A stretch of 64,000 nucleotides of DNA from Manduca sexta. Taxonomy: Eukaryota; Arthropoda; Insecta; Lepidoptera; Sphingidae. The stretch's first letter is position 1, and every line of letters starts with the position of its first letter. The position numbers were made by a program, and so were the translations under genes. The notes under the pieces are model-generated. The model saw nothing but the letters and a program-made list of their open reading frames with translations. It made no database searches and had not been told where the DNA came from. This document shows, piece by piece, positions 1-12,559 of the stretch. Where the stretch lies: NCBI RefSeq assembly GCF_014839805.1, contig NC_051136.1:3038001-3102000 (forward strand). Reading direction: 5' to 3'.

Positions 1-924
1 ACAAAATCGAAATAGTGGTAACTAATTAGCAACAAATTAGCAACAAATTCTAAAATATATTCGGTTTAATTCTGCTAAGTTACTACTGCTACCTTGACAG
101 AGCTCTTCCAGACAGGCAGGCCCCTTATTTTATTCCTGTCTTCTGTCTGTTTGTTTATCATATTTATACATCAACATTGCCAGTGCATAACACCGCCTAT
201 TTACACAGTCTACTGTAATCTAGATAAAATTTTGGGGGTTTTATAACCACCATGAATGAATGAATTATAGTCTAAAAATATTTCTTGTTCGACATAATCA
301 CTTCAAAATATCGAACGCTTCCATGATAGCATGTCTAAGTTGATTAAGCCGTTTGGATGCCGCGCTGCACGCTCATTGTCGGGATCAAGCCGGGACCGCA
401 CCTTCGAAGGGAGCTTTGTGACCCAAACAAGGTTAATGTAGTAAATACACCTGATGGCGTTTTATAAGATATTTTTTCTATTTTGAGACGTATGTCAATG
501 TTATAAAGTTGATTTATAAATATTATCGTCTTCGTTAACAGTTATCTTTTTTAACCCAATTTGACCAAACCTGTAATATACCTTAGTAGGTTATATTAAG
601 CATGTAACCGGTTCTAAAACCAAGCCAAAACCTTTCTAAAATATGGTTGAAAATATGGATAGGGCTTGAGATATATAAACTATTAAATTGAATTAATTCA
701 ACTATAACAATTTAATTCAAACTACCGCTGAGATCTTTGTTGGCCGGTTTTATTTTTAAACTACATTATTACAGTAAGGCATGCTATAATCAATTTGCCG
801 TGTGAGCATAAAAAAACATACAATTTCAATATATGACAACGATGAAAGTAAACTACTTAAAACCGGGAATTGTACATACTCTAAAGGTATTTTAATGGTG
901 ATAACTTCTATCGATACACATCGA
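1..924. other. AT-rich non-coding DNA, nothing recognised
   Basis: No long open frame, no repeat shared with the rest of the window and no RNA gene is visible. A short GC-richer patch near 355-420 has no coding pattern that I can see. Confidence 0.5.
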
Positions 925-937
925 ATATTAAAAAGAC

Positions 938-1247
938 CGATAGCCTAGTTGGGTGCCATGCCGAGGCGAATGTCAGCAGGTTCAAATCCCACGGGCATAC
1001 ACCTCGTTTCTAAAATTAGGTGTGTGTTCTTTGTGAGTTATCGCTTGCTCTAACGGCGAAGGAAAACATCGTGCCGAAAGTCGAAACCTGCATACCTAGC
1101 AACTTCTCTATACGCATTTTGAAGGTGTGTGAAGTCTACCAATCCACACTAGGCCAGCGTGGTGAACTAAGGCCTTATGCCTCTCAGTAGTAGAGGAGGC
1201 CCGTGCTCAGCAGTGGGACGATACATCATATATGGCTTTTACATTTT
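938..1247 (+). mobile_element. SINE2 copy (tRNA-derived SINE), complete
   Basis: The head reads CGATAGCCTAGTTGG (A-box-like) followed by GGTTCAAATCC (B-box-like), the two internal Pol III promoter boxes of a tRNA-derived SINE. The body shares the long block around GAAGGAAAACATCGTG and the 3' block GTAGAGGAGGCCCGTGCTCA with at least nine other places in the window. A 13-bp direct repeat, ATATTAAAAAGAC, flanks it at 925-937 and 1248-1260, so this is a complete insertion with its target-site duplication. The tail is diverged and lacks the usual ATT repeats. Confidence 0.9.
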
Positions 1248-1819
1248 ATATTAAAAAGACGTTAAAAATTACCAGTTTCATGTTATACCTCAGAAGCAAG
1301 TTTAATTCACGTATTACCGCTAAATGTACTGTGGTTCACCAATATACATAAATAAACATCAAGTTCATTTGTGGGCGTAATCATTACGTAAGAACATTGT
1401 AAGCGCCTGAACCTTCAGGTTGAATTAGAGAAATTCTGACTACGCGATGTTCTTAGTAGTGTTTAGACGATTCCTTCTTTTTTTTTTTTTATACAATACT
1501 AATAAATTCTGTTCGAAGAAAAAGGTATATTTTGAAATATGAATCTATTTTTATAGAGTTAATAAGTGGGCGAGAAGGTTTTTTTTTATTGTCTCCCCAA
1601 AATGTGTGGGTAAATACCATCTCCTCGTTTGTTTTTGTCTAGCAGTTGCAAATATGCACTCTATTATAGTTAGTTAATGTTTATAATCGAGCGGTTGCTT
1701 ATCAAAGGCATCGCACACTAACAACTTGTCGCTGAGAAATTCCTCAGCGCTATAAAACTGTCAGTTGCTGTAGCGACTGTCAGATCCATATTTACAAACA
1801 ATAGGACGAGGATTGTGAG

Positions 1820-1915
1820 CCCGAATGCATCTCATCAGCCTATAACTGTTCACTGCTGAACATAATCCTCCCCTAGAGCGTGCCACGCTCAATGCCGAAT
1901 GCATAGTGTCGGCAA
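1820..1915 (-). mobile_element. Short, old fragment of an RTE-like LINE 3' end
   Basis: The stretch with CACTGCTGAACATAATCCTC resembles the antisense of the 3' end of lepidopteran RTE-type LINEs, where CCACTGCTGAACATAGGCCT-like text is typical. It also resembles the piece at 15683 in this window. The copy is short and diverged, and the overlapping short open frame is not a gene. Confidence 0.45.
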
Positions 1916-3333
1916 TTTCATGGTTTTCGTTGGCTTTGTTTATCTGACGGCTAACTGAAGTATAGTTATAACTCAATATAAACCAATCACAGCGCCCCTT
2001 TGCCCATGTTTTGCGAAGGCTGTCATGCAGACAGCACTGAGAAATATACTTATTATCACAGCATTGTCCGTACTTAACTACCTATTAGTAACGTTTGAGA
2101 ATATGGACGTTATTTGGCAACAAATTCACAGCGTCTGCGTCACACTTTCGTATAAAATTCTACGCATTATATAACGTTAAATATATCCATTATTAAAAAC
2201 ATTACTTAGATCTTGTTTAGCATTCTAATTAGTTCAAACAATAATTGTATCGTTAACAAAGAGTAACACAGGTCTTTGTTAATCCACTTTATAAACACTA
2301 TCTCAATATTTTAAGCTCTAAATAGCTTTTAGAAGCGATAGCAAATTTCAAGATGTTATTACACCGTCTGCGTTTATCTTAAGTTATATTTTAGACCTTT
2401 CCAAGGCCCTTTGAATGAGGACCGATGGTACAGTTTGTTCACAACCATACGACTTTTTGTTTCGAATAAATTTTCACCAGACGAAGGTAAGTTTACACCG
2501 TTTCTTACACAACTTAAATTGAAGCAAATAGAAGTCACAGAACAAAAGACAGCCAATAGAGGAAAGGTCAAAAGAACAAATTTAAAGGATGACTACATGA
2601 CGCATTACCTGTCATAAGTCGTTTTTTATCATCAGATATTCAGTGACATTATACATGTCAGGCATCAGAGAATATTTGGATTTCCAGCCAGAATAAAGAT
2701 TAGGATATATCGGGAAGATTACTTCCGAGAATTGCCATTGGAAACTTTGGAGATCAAAATAGGTTTGATAACAAGTGAAACAGAAGTTTACAAAAACAAA
2801 GAATAATTGTATACGTTTAAATACAACTTAAAATTGAACCACTGCTACTTATTTTTAATTTTATTATTCGATAAAATATATACGTTATATTATTTCCGTA
2901 ATTTTTTTCATGACCATTGTATTCTATATTCTAAGTCCATTATAGTACATGTAACTTAAAAAAAATACAAATATTTTTTATTGATTTGAGACAACTAATA
3001 ATTCTAGAGACAAGTAATTCTAAAGGTGCGATATATCAATATCTCGTTTGTAAACATTAGGTGTGAACGAACCGCTGTTTGGCAGTCTGCTAAATAAGGG
3101 AGCATTGCATTTTATGGTCACAGTCGAGTGTAATAGATATAATTTGTGTATTTTTTCTGCAGTTTATTTATCTAGTTTCCTCGCGGTGTTGGCGCCGCCA
3201 TTTTGTTAATGTTTTGATAACGACACGCTACGGTAAGATAATTTCTATATAAGTCTCGTGGAAGTTGTATTCTTTCTCGTGGCAAAAATTACGCTAGATT
3301 CAATCGTCAGGCTAAATTTTGTAAAGGTTTTCT
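1916..3333. other. AT-rich non-coding DNA with one unconvincing open frame
   Basis: An open frame at about 2360-2617 on the plus strand ends in a stop, contains a good splice-donor-like GTAAGT at 2486 and follows a TTTTAG acceptor-like site at 2394. I recognise no protein family in it and codon use gives no support. It could be a small exon or chance. Confidence 0.25.
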
Positions 3334-3535
3334 GATAATGATTTCTTATGTTTACGTGAATATTAGTCATTAAAATAAAACTATTTTGCTTATTTCATCG
3401 CGGTTTTTATATTATAATTTTCGGTCCATCCCATGGTCACTAAGGCTGAAAATTCTTCGAAACGTCGGGCGAAACTTAAAATTTAAATAACGGCGATGTG
3501 ATCCGTATAACAGTTTATTTTAAGGCTTTTTGATA
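3334..3535 (+). repeat. Repeat D copy (foldback-like, inverted arms)
   Basis: The left arm runs TGATTTCTTATGTTTACG ... CATCGCGGTTTTTAT, the core carries TTCTTCGAAACGTCGGG, and the right arm carries AACGGCGATGTGATCCG, which is an inverted, diverged version of the left arm. The same arms and core recur at 12560, 13600, 23925, 38175, 41290, 42690 and 56735. It has no coding capacity, so it is best read as a non-autonomous foldback or MITE-like element. Confidence 0.65.
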
Positions 3536-6385
3536 TAATTTTTCCAGAGCTAGAGTTGTCATTTACCTCTAAAATAAAAGGTGTGCTATAACATATTATA
3601 CATAACATCAATCTAATCCATTACGACTATCAAGGAGTATCTGATTGTAGACGTATCTAATATGGTCCAGGTAACAGGTAAGTCCGTCGATTTGTGGCCG
3701 TCCAATCACTCCGTTCGCTGTAATTGTAAAGCCTGCAAGCGTGCATCTTTGGAACTGTCTGAATTTACTTAATGAGAATTAGGAGGAAGGCTATTGTTCC
3801 GATTAAATAGATTTTGGATGGGGATTCCGAAATTTGTGTTAGTTTGATCTATTTTGGTGGAAATGTTAATTTATGTTGGTAAATGACCTACTATACTTAA
3901 TTGTATAACACTATGCATTTTATGTGATCAGATATAGGCGTTAAAACATTCTTGTATTTTCTTAGTATTGCCTTTTTTGTGAAACTTATCAAATGATTCC
4001 TTCTCCTATTTCAGATGATGTTTAAAACACGACCGATATTATATAATGTTATATATAGACCTGCACACAATACCTTCATAAATCAGTGAAATACCATCCA
4101 TCCAATTAATCCGCAACAACAAATCCAATAGCAAAAAGCGGATCAAATAAGAAAACCAAACGAAAATCCAATCACAAGTTACACTTAACAGGCTCAATAC
4201 CTTGAGTGCAATACAATTAAAGCTGGTAGATCCACGGCCGGATCTGACTCCGGGCTAAGACAATGCACTCCCCATTAGTAAGTACCGAACACCGCCAACA
4301 ATAGAATAAGGAACAATGAGACATTTTCTACTACAATGGCTTTTCCTGAATATTGTATTTGACTATAGTGTCTCCGAATGTTAATAGCAAACGCTCTTAA
4401 ACTAGCACTTAGGTCGGAGTTTGGACTCGGAAACGTTGATATTGAAAATGTTGCGTAGTTTCTTGTTGAGAAATAGGGTCGTGTTTAATTTGTGGGTTTT
4501 GATATGTAATATTGAGTTTGTATGTATATGGAGGTATTAGGCTGTTCTGGTATCACATTTTGTTATGAAAATTGTAACTAATGAGGATGAACTAATTACA
4601 ATTATACCTAAATCTTGAGAGAAAATGAATTATAAATGTGGGCACTAAGCGATGTCCTTACCAAGTAACGAATTTTGAAGAATCTAATTTTCATCACAGC
4701 AATATATTCATGAAGTGTTTTTATTTTATTATGAAATACAAACAGAACTTTACAACATTCGAATTAAATACACAAATTTTAATATTAGCTAAACAGTTTT
4801 AACTGATATATTTTACAAAGCGAAGACAATCTTCAGGTTTAACGAATTGAGTTAAGAAATACAAGATAGTACAAATAAAATAACACCTATATCAAGACTT
4901 TTAATACAAATAACCACTAATATTACCAGCCACATAGCCACGTCCAGAAAAAAAACACTGGGAGATCCGTAGCTACTACGTTGGCCGGTGCTGGCAGAAA
5001 GCCGGTCTAATTGCCAATAGATAAGTTGATGTTGATGTAGGCGATTTTTAATAAACAAGAAAATAAAAATAAATACACGAAATACTGGACGTAACAAAAA
5101 TGACATTCGAACAAATATTTCCTAATATCACTAATATTTGCCTCGATTCCGTTTCTCAGCCTTATCTTCCGCTATACTACAAAGACTGCATAATATAACT
5201 ATAAGGCTCATTAGATGCCTTTGATCTGATACCGATTTGTATCAAATTTATAATCCAGTTGCACCATTTTAGTTTAGTCATTATCAGCACTGTCTCAGTC
5301 CTCTGGACATAAACCTCTCTCAACTCACGCCACCCGTTTTTATTTCTTCAACTGCTGCAAACTATTTTGTTTTGTTTCATTCCTCCATCTAGGAAATAAT
5401 TCTATTTAACATTTGCCAGTCCCCATTCACGATCCATTTTAGTATATGCTAAAACTGCTTACACACACAAATCCAATGTTTTATATCTGCACATTACCTA
5501 AACCCATTAAAGCAAACGCTAATGTCTCCTGCCAAGGTGAGCGCAGTCTTATACGAAACGCTTAAACACCAACTTCGAAATGATACTATAAAGTTGGCCC
5601 CGTTCGGTTCCCCTTTACCAAGTTTTGACGTTTTCTCATACATATTTAAGCTGTGTAAATGAATGGTGGTAATATGGAGGTATGAATATCTTTTTCGTAT
5701 GCTTCGTGAATTTTAAATATATTTTAGTTAATTCTATACATCCTTAGAGAGTAAATCTAGATATTGCTGTTCAATCTAGACGTGACGGAGCGGTGTACAA
5801 ATGTTCTTGTTTCGGTTTGAAGGACATGGTAGCTAATGTAATTACTATGTTATAAGACTTAAGATTTAATACCTTGTTATAAACGCAACGGTAATGTCTC
5901 TCAGCTGTTTATAATTTAAAGTTTTGGGTGTTACTGACGCTGTTATATCTTTATCTAGGAGCAGAGTATGCAGCATTTTTATATGCTGGAAAGTTCTAAT
6001 TTCTACTTCCTGACTAAGCAAGACTTTATGTGTATTTTACAAGTTTTTTTTTCTAAGATAATTTGCCTGGGACGGAATTCTACAAGGGTAGGTAGAAGTT
6101 AGGAAGGTAGGCGGTGTGAACTAAATTACAGATGCAAGAAGAAGATAGTATTGCTATTATTTTTGGTAGGTTAATACTGTGTTTATCTGAATTTAAAGTG
6201 ATTTTAAGGAATAAAAGTCTTGCTGTTACTATCCTATTTTCAATTAAACATTTTTTAGAACCCATCTTTTCCTCCAGAACAAGCAAGACTTAAGTCAAAA
6301 TATTCTCAAAACTATTCTCTTAAACACAAAGAGGGCTATTATTAAATCATTCCATATAAACATCTCGGATGGTATGATATTAATA
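3536..6385. other. AT-rich non-coding DNA
   Basis: No convincing gene. About 5790-5905 resembles part of repeat E (GGTTTGAAGGACATGGTAGC, compare the copy near 42450). The open frames at 4852-5106 and 6080-6286 are low-complexity chance frames with no recognisable motif. Confidence 0.45.
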
Positions 6386-6519
6386 CTATTTCGTTGGCGC
6401 CTCCCCATCACGTAGTTGTTGAGACGTGACGATCGTTTGCACCAGGATCTTGCTGTTCGACTTCTGTGGCGTAATATTGGTGAGGTAGCGGTTAAAAACC
6501 AGTTTTTAGATTTTAAAAT

Positions 6520-6667
6520 CTAAAAGGATGCTGTTAATATTGAGGTACTAAGACTGGTGGTTAAACTGGTAATGGCAAAAGAAGTTGATGGTTTTGTTGT
6601 TGAGTTACCTAAAGGTAAAAAAGGACGTAATGTAATCGACAGAGACGCCATTTACTATATTAACTAG
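6520..6667 (+). other. Short coding-like fragment, unknown
   Basis: A 48-codon open frame, bounded by a stop at 6517 and TAG at 6665-6667, reads with a balanced amino-acid mix including the piece AKEVDGFVVELPKGKKG. This is richer in G, E, K and D than the AT-driven chance frames around it. There is no ATG-led context, flanking splice signal or recognised family. It may be the remains of a transposase or a processed gene, or chance. Confidence 0.2.
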
Positions 6668-7445
6668 ATAACTGTAGAAGATCCCCGTTGAGCAGATCCA
6701 TTCATGTTAAATAAAGAAGATAAATTGTATTAATAGCATGACTTGCTTCTTTTATAATTAGATGTACCTTATCGTAACTTACTCCAGAGTCTATTTTTCA
6801 TAAACACCGAAATATTCATACATTTTCCAAACTATGTCGACGGTAACCTTGAGATATTCAACTTTACGTATTTTATAAACCCAACGAAAAGCGGAGTTTT
6901 GGCGAGCCCACATATTTCTCGTAGCTTGGGCTAAATTCCATTTAAGCATAGCATGTTCGGCTAAAAGCGGAATATTTTAGATAAATTAACCTGAACATTA
7001 CATACTAGTTTCATATTTATCACTTGTTTATACTGCATAGACCGTATGTTTATATAGAACTGAACGCAAGATGTGTCTGGTTTTGGTTTAGATTTACTAA
7101 AGGATTTCAATATATATCATAAGTCGGCAAATAAGCTAGTTTGCTCATGTTTTTATGGCCTTCTAAGACAGAAACTTATTGCTCTTGAATGGTAAATGAT
7201 AAACATCGCCCATGGTAATCGGCAATGCCAAGGACAAAGCCAAGCCGCTCCAGTAAGCAAGCTCTCCTGATAATCATCAGCCATCCAGAAGAATCTTGGA
7301 CGCATTGACGTCCTTAAAAAAAAGACGTAAGCGTTAAGGAAGTTAGAAGACTGTGGGACCTTTGAAAATGTTACTCACTCAAGAGCAACTTTACGGCTTA
7401 AGTTGTCTCTTTACAATTATTTTCTGTAAAAAATTATTAACCCAG

Positions 7446-7680
7446 TTATCCAACCCCTATTTCTGATGGTAAAATAAATAATATCCGCCTGGATAGCAAC
7501 CACAGTTTATAAAGTGTAAAACCCGCTATAGTAGCTAACTTAAATATGTCGCTTGCCTTGATCAGGCTATGTATACACAGTTTCGAATACGCCATCATCC
7601 ATCTGGGCCCAACTCTTCTTACCACAAGGTGTACTGGAGTCACTTTCCCTGCCGATTAAAAAACAATCAAGTTAAAATAA
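7446..7680 (+). repeat. Repeat C copy, partial and old
   Basis: It contains GTAAAACCCGCTATAGTAGC, ATCAGGCTATGTATACACAG and ACTGGAGTCACTTT. These match in order the repeat C copies at 9455, 11200, 44877, 55981 and 63030. The middle is deleted compared with those copies. The open frame on the opposite strand is a by-product. Confidence 0.55.
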
Positions 7681-8199
7681 ATCAATAACCGAAATAGCAC
7701 ACAAGGTTCCTTAAAACTATTGTGAAAAGTTTTAATAGTAAAATGGGACGCCATTGTGACCTTTTCGGCATTTAGGCATGTAAAGGCTGACCGACATTAG
7801 CTGCAAACTATTCGAGGGCCTAAAACTTTCAGCTATTTTAGGTTCATTAGTTGGAGAGCTCATTTTTGTGTTAAACAAGAACTTTCAACAATCATAAAAA
7901 TTAATGGTACGTATTATAAAAGGTTTACTAGAAAACTTCGAGTGAAGGCTCAGTTTATTTTAATAGGTTTTTATTTTTATTATCAATTTAGGATCATCTT
8001 ATATTTAGGGTATGGAAGTTGTCTTTAAAAACGCAATGATTTATTTAAAAGAATTTATTTTTAAATAGAAGAGTACTTTTTGTACCACCGAATTTAAAGA
8101 TAATTTTTTTAAAAGCCAAAATTATAATGCTTGTTAATGATTTTACCTTATATTTCTGCTAACTTCAATTTCCATAGCATATTATGTAAGTAAAGAGAA

Positions 8200-8365
8200 C
8201 ACGGCTCGGCAGACGTGTAGGACAGGAAAGTGTAGGACGCCCTCCAGCTAGATGGAGTGACGAACTGGGAAAGGTCGCTGATAAGAACTGGATGCGAAAG
8301 GCCGAAGGCAGGATAAAATGGCGCATATTGGAGGAGGCCTATGTGCAGCAGTGGACAAAGATATA
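8200..8365 (+). mobile_element. 3' end of an RTE-like LINE (truncated, coding tail remnant)
   Basis: In the frame of the ATG at 8292, upstream and downstream sequence reads GRPPARWSDELGKVAD ... NWMRKAEGRIKW ... EEAYVQQW. This W/R-spaced pattern is the usual C-terminal tail of RTE-type reverse-transcriptase ORFs in Lepidoptera. Everything upstream of the tail is missing, as expected from 5' truncation during target-primed reverse transcription. The LINE tail is interrupted at 8365 by a SINE2 insertion and resumes after the duplicated target at 8698-8714 (GGCTGATGATTATTAT). It has no function as a gene. Confidence 0.7.
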
Positions 8366-8684
8366 TAATAATATCAGCAATGTATTATATACTTGCCCAC
8401 TGCTGAGCACCGGCCTCCTCTACTACCGAGAGGGATTAGGCCTTAGTCCACCACGCTGGCCTCGTGCGAATTGGTAGACTTTACACACCTTCGGAATTCC
8501 TATAGAGAACTTCTCATATGTGCAGGTTTCCTCACGATGTTTTCCTTCTCCGTTAAAGCGAACGATAAATTCACAAAGAATACACACATGATTTTAGAAA
8601 AGTCAGAGGTGTGTGCCCTTGGGATTTGAACCTGCGGACATTCGTCTTGGCAGTCTGTTCCACACCCAACTAGGCTATCGCCGC
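8366..8684 (-). mobile_element. SINE2 copy, complete, inserted in a LINE tail
   Basis: The complete minus-strand SINE2 runs from its tail at the left to its tRNA-like head (reverse of GCGGCGATAGCCTAG) at 8684. The 13-bp direct repeat GGACAAAGATATA at 8353-8365 and 8685-8697 is a perfect target-site duplication made of LINE tail sequence. Confidence 0.92.
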
Positions 8685-9454
8685 GGACAAAGATATAGGC
8701 TGATGATTATTATGTAATTGCACCTACAAAAAATAAGACTCCAAACTTCATCAGCCATTAAGAAAAAGAAAAACCATGGTATTGAAAAATATGAAACGCC
8801 CGTCGCAAAATAAAGAGACCATTGTCGTTGAGCAAGAATTTTATCATTATGATAAAAGATGGCCAGGACAAAAGAATTAAAACAAAGATTTTTTTACAAG
8901 ACGGCCGCTTTGGAAATTAGGGCGTTAAAGTTTACCTTATGATAGTTATTTGCTGGGGGTTCAGGTGTTGGAAATAATATAAAACTATAAAATTATATTT
9001 GTAAATGTAGGCGTATGCACGCTGTACACCGTTTCATAGTTATTTATGGGTGTACTTATATTATTGTATTATTCTTCTGTTAATCGCTTAGTATTTGTTA
9101 AATCGCGGCGCATTCCTACCTTTATGTTTATTAAGATTATAGGTACTTATACATCTTTTTTATTTCTTCTTTCCTGCCAGCCCGAGCTGGCTTTTTTGTT
9201 TACTTCATAGCCTTTCATTTATTTTATGTCCAATATACATGTGTCTAGTTATATCAGCGATTTTAATTAAATAAAAATTAAATATTCTCATATACCTGCG
9301 ACCGTGGCACTATTTATACGATGCCAGCGGTACCTACTTGAAAAATCAAGTAATTATTTCCTTCAGGAACTATTAGAATTCAAAGTACTTTATATGGTAA
9401 TCCTAAGCATGGTCTATTAATGTACCAAATTTCATTCAAATCCTTTCACTATTA

Positions 9455-9700
9455 CTGGTGGTAGGATATATTATACCCCGGATTGTGACCACCGTACACT
9501 AGATGTTAAAACCCGCCATAGTGACCCAAAAAGTGTGTCGCGTTCCGTCATCAGCCTGTGTATACCCAGTTCCAACAGGCCGGCATAATTGTGTCGGCTG
9601 CCGAGGGATAATCATCTCTCGTTAGTCAACATTGTATTGGACCCCAATCCAGTTACCATCAGCAGTGAAGGCACTTTGCTGTGCTCATAAAAAAAAAAAA
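9455..9700 (+). repeat. Repeat C copy, complete to the A tail
   Basis: It starts at GTGGTAGGATATATT, runs through AAAACCCGCCATAGTG, GGCCGGCATAATTGTGTCGG and ATCATCTCTCGTTAG, and ends in a run of A after TGTGCTCATA. The A tail and fixed order across copies suggest retroposition, either a SINE or the 3' end of an unseen LINE. Confidence 0.65.
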
Positions 9701-10116
9701 CTGTTTTCGCCTTTTATACTTCTAACATCTAAATACTTTCGACAATTTCGCTGTTGTAATATACAAGATACAAGAAGCAATATAAGCAAAATTAATTGAT
9801 AAAATACTTAATTTCAATATTCAAAGACAACGATTTCGCTGACCATATAGTTTCAATCAATATATTTTGGAAATGTGGATATTTTATTAGACATCGCATT
9901 TTGTTCGTTCGTCGTCTACTGACGTGAAAAGTTATGATAAATGTATATCTAAAAATACTTTACGTTGCACTTAGTGCTACATAATGAAGAGTGATTGAGT
10001 CCAGTAATATCCCTGATTACAATGTAGTCAACCAACATTGTATTGGTGATAGAAATAGACAATAGTAGTGCCTACCCAGACTGATACCTACATACGAGAA
10101 GTTTTACACTCACATA

Positions 10117-10132
10117 TGTGTGTGTGTGTGTG
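10117..10132. repeat. (TG)8 microsatellite
   Basis: Eight perfect TG units next to the SINE1 copy at 10172. Confidence 0.9.
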
Positions 10133-10171
10133 GTGGAGTGAAGGCGCACGCGCCCGTTTGCGTGTATGTGT

Positions 10172-10358
10172 GATGTCCCCAAAAGGGTATGCAGAGGCGC
10201 AACTATTACAAAGTTCTCGCTGTCCGTATTCCGTCCCATGATGTGATAGGGGGCGAGCTTAGCGCCATATCGGGCACAAATTCCAGATTTCAGGCTGATA
10301 TTGAGTAGAAAAACCCAATGTCACTTTGTCGGACCCGAGGATCGAACACGAGACCGTC
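10172..10358 (-). mobile_element. SINE1 copy, partial
   Basis: Minus-strand text GGGTATGCAGAGGCGCAAC, CCGTCCCATGATGTGATAGG and GAAAAACCCAATGTCACTTT matches the SINE1 body at 49559-49821. The tRNA-like head is cut off just past the B box region. Confidence 0.8.
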
Positions 10359-10609
10359 TATTTATATTATTAGGCATTTATTAATGTTGTATGTATACGA
10401 TAATGTTGATATTTGTCTATAGGAATTATATTATGTTTTGAGTTTTGCGTTTAAATAAATAATTCACTGTGGAATCTTATTCGGGCCATTTAGTACCTTA
10501 TTTGCTTTATGTTATGTTATTGATTATTTGTATGTTTCCATTAAAAACCAATCAATAAATGTCTGTTCGCCACATTTAATTCAAATAAATTAACCGAGTA
10601 ATATGTTTA

Positions 10610-10735
10610 CTTCAGCCTATGTGTATCCCAAAATGCTGGCATAATTGTGTTTACTGGCGATGAATAAATATTTCTCGTCAGCCATTTTGTCTGGGCTCCA
10701 CTTTGTACCATTTTGCACCGTATGAAAAAAACTTG
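10610..10735 (+). repeat. Repeat C copy, fragment
   Basis: CAGCCTATGTGTATCCC, GCTGGCATAATTGTGTTTAC and ATATTTCTCGTCAGCC follow repeat C order. Both ends are missing or too diverged to place. Confidence 0.5.
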
Positions 10736-11199
10736 TACAAGTGTGAGTAGGACTCGTGAACTGATGGTTCCGTAAACTTGTAAATAAGGCGTCAGTGGAA
10801 TGTTCCATATAAGCCGATGCCTGCCGACCTCCCTTTCTTAATTTATGTAAAATCTAATTAGCATTAGAACGATTTACAGGACACGTTTATGTGTGTAATT
10901 ATTACTTATATGTTCCCTTTCGTAAAATTTCACCCTTTGCCATTGTAAGGTGTCTAAGTATATAAGACAATTCCATTTATATAGCAGTATATTCTAATTA
11001 ACTAATAAGCTTACACTATTTATTCCATAATTAAATATTCCAAATAATGCTGTTTATCGCACAGTCATTAGCAATCTGGCGTTAAAATTAATAAACTAAT
11101 GATTAATGTGTGCACTCTGACGTCAGTGATCATTATAAATTAGCCGAATTAGTGTATCGTGATAATCTATTGTGACGGTACATCGTAAATATATTTAGT

Positions 11200-11440
11200 A
11201 TTTGCTGGTGGTAAAATATATTTTATATCCGCCCGGATAACAAACATGCACAAGTTTAAAACCCTCCATGACCCAGGTAAGTGTGTCACGTTCTGGGATC
11301 TTGTGTATATCAGTTTAAACAAGCCGGCATAATTGTGTCTACTGTCGAGGGGCAATCATCTCTCGTCAGTCGACATTTATGAGACACCACTCCACTTATC
11401 ATCAGTTGCAATCTCACTTTTCTGTAAACTGATAAAAAAA
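11200..11440 (+). repeat. Repeat C copy
   Basis: Nearly the full family pattern is present: GGTGGTAAAATATATTTTAT, GCCGGCATAATTGTGTCTAC, ATCATCTCTCGTCAGTCGAC and CCACTCCACTTATCATCAG, ending in an A-rich tail after CTGTAAACTG. Confidence 0.65.
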
Positions 11441-12559
11441 TTAACTAGAAATCTGGTTATGCTGAGTAGAACAACTTAGACATAACACAAACAAACTTAG
11501 ATCGTATATATATGCAACTAGGTTTCGCTTTGAAGTACGATATCAATTGAGACGCTGTCAAATCTTAAGATCCTTGTTATTGAATAAACCCATATTAACT
11601 TCGACTCAAGTGATATAAGCAATAATATGCGATAGATTTTGACAGCTAAGTTATGTTTATTAACAGCGCCGACTAAGCTGAGAACAGGCTCTTAAGTACC
11701 ATCTTAAGCTTGGTTTTAAACAGTTCAATACTTTAAATGTCTACTTTAAATTGTACTAAAAATAAGATTGATTTATTAATACGGGCTTTAGAAGTTGTCA
11801 GTCCTGTGATAAAGATTCCACAGGGAATTATAATAATGCACTTTACGAAGTCAATAAACGTCTACGAAATAAAATCTCTACAGGTTAAAAGAGTCCAGTA
11901 GTCTCATTCTATGCCATTGGACCAGCGACCTCTTGTTTTAAATCCTTATATTGGGTCATTCAAGTATAGTAGTTTTATTGCATGCATATTAGACAAGACG
12001 AACTGTTGGTATATCACGTTATTAAAATAAATCGAAAAGTAACTCGTAGACTTTTCTAGAAATTAATTATGATTCCCATACTATACATACCAGTTAATAG
12101 CCAAGTAAAATCTAGTACTTGAAAGATATCGCAAAACATCGATTATGAGTTAAATTCCCCTGAAACCCTCGGGATCTACACCACCAATTATAAAATAAAC
12201 TGGAGCCATAATAGTTCCTATAGCGTTAAGCGCAGCTATTTCCATAGCTTGTTGGCTTACATTGAAGTGGCGGTCAAAACACTAGATACCGTAATGGGGT
12301 TAATGGCAGAGGTAAACACTTTAGTGCAGCGCCAGAGAGAGCCCTCTTCAGTTAAAATATTACCCTTTTAGGATTACAAGTAAGCCGAGCAACTGCGAAC
12401 ACACTTAATGCGAAAGTTTAGCTGACATGAAATAAAAATACGATGTTGGGTAATGTGTTTTAGTTCGTGACACGCCGCCATTTTGAAATATTGGTGAAAT
12501 CGATTACGCTTGAGATTTTTTTTTTACTGTCATGAGATTTGTCCGATTTTGACAATGAA
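11441..12559. other. AT-rich non-coding DNA
   Basis: No gene or recognisable RNA. A sequence near 12470-12486, CACGCCGCCATTTTG, resembles one near 3190 that also lies just upstream of a repeat D arm, so the D element may extend further left in these two copies. Confidence 0.4.

Noticed and set aside
2360..2617. Plus-strand open frame with a GTAAGT donor-like site and an upstream TTTTAG acceptor-like site
   Set aside because: No family recognised, opposite strand equally open, and no neighbouring exon. Kept only as a note in the non-coding entry.
9172..9197. GCCAGCCCGAGCTGGC hairpin followed by a T run, like a bacterial terminator
   Set aside because: The context is animal nuclear DNA with no gene upstream; a chance hairpin is likelier.
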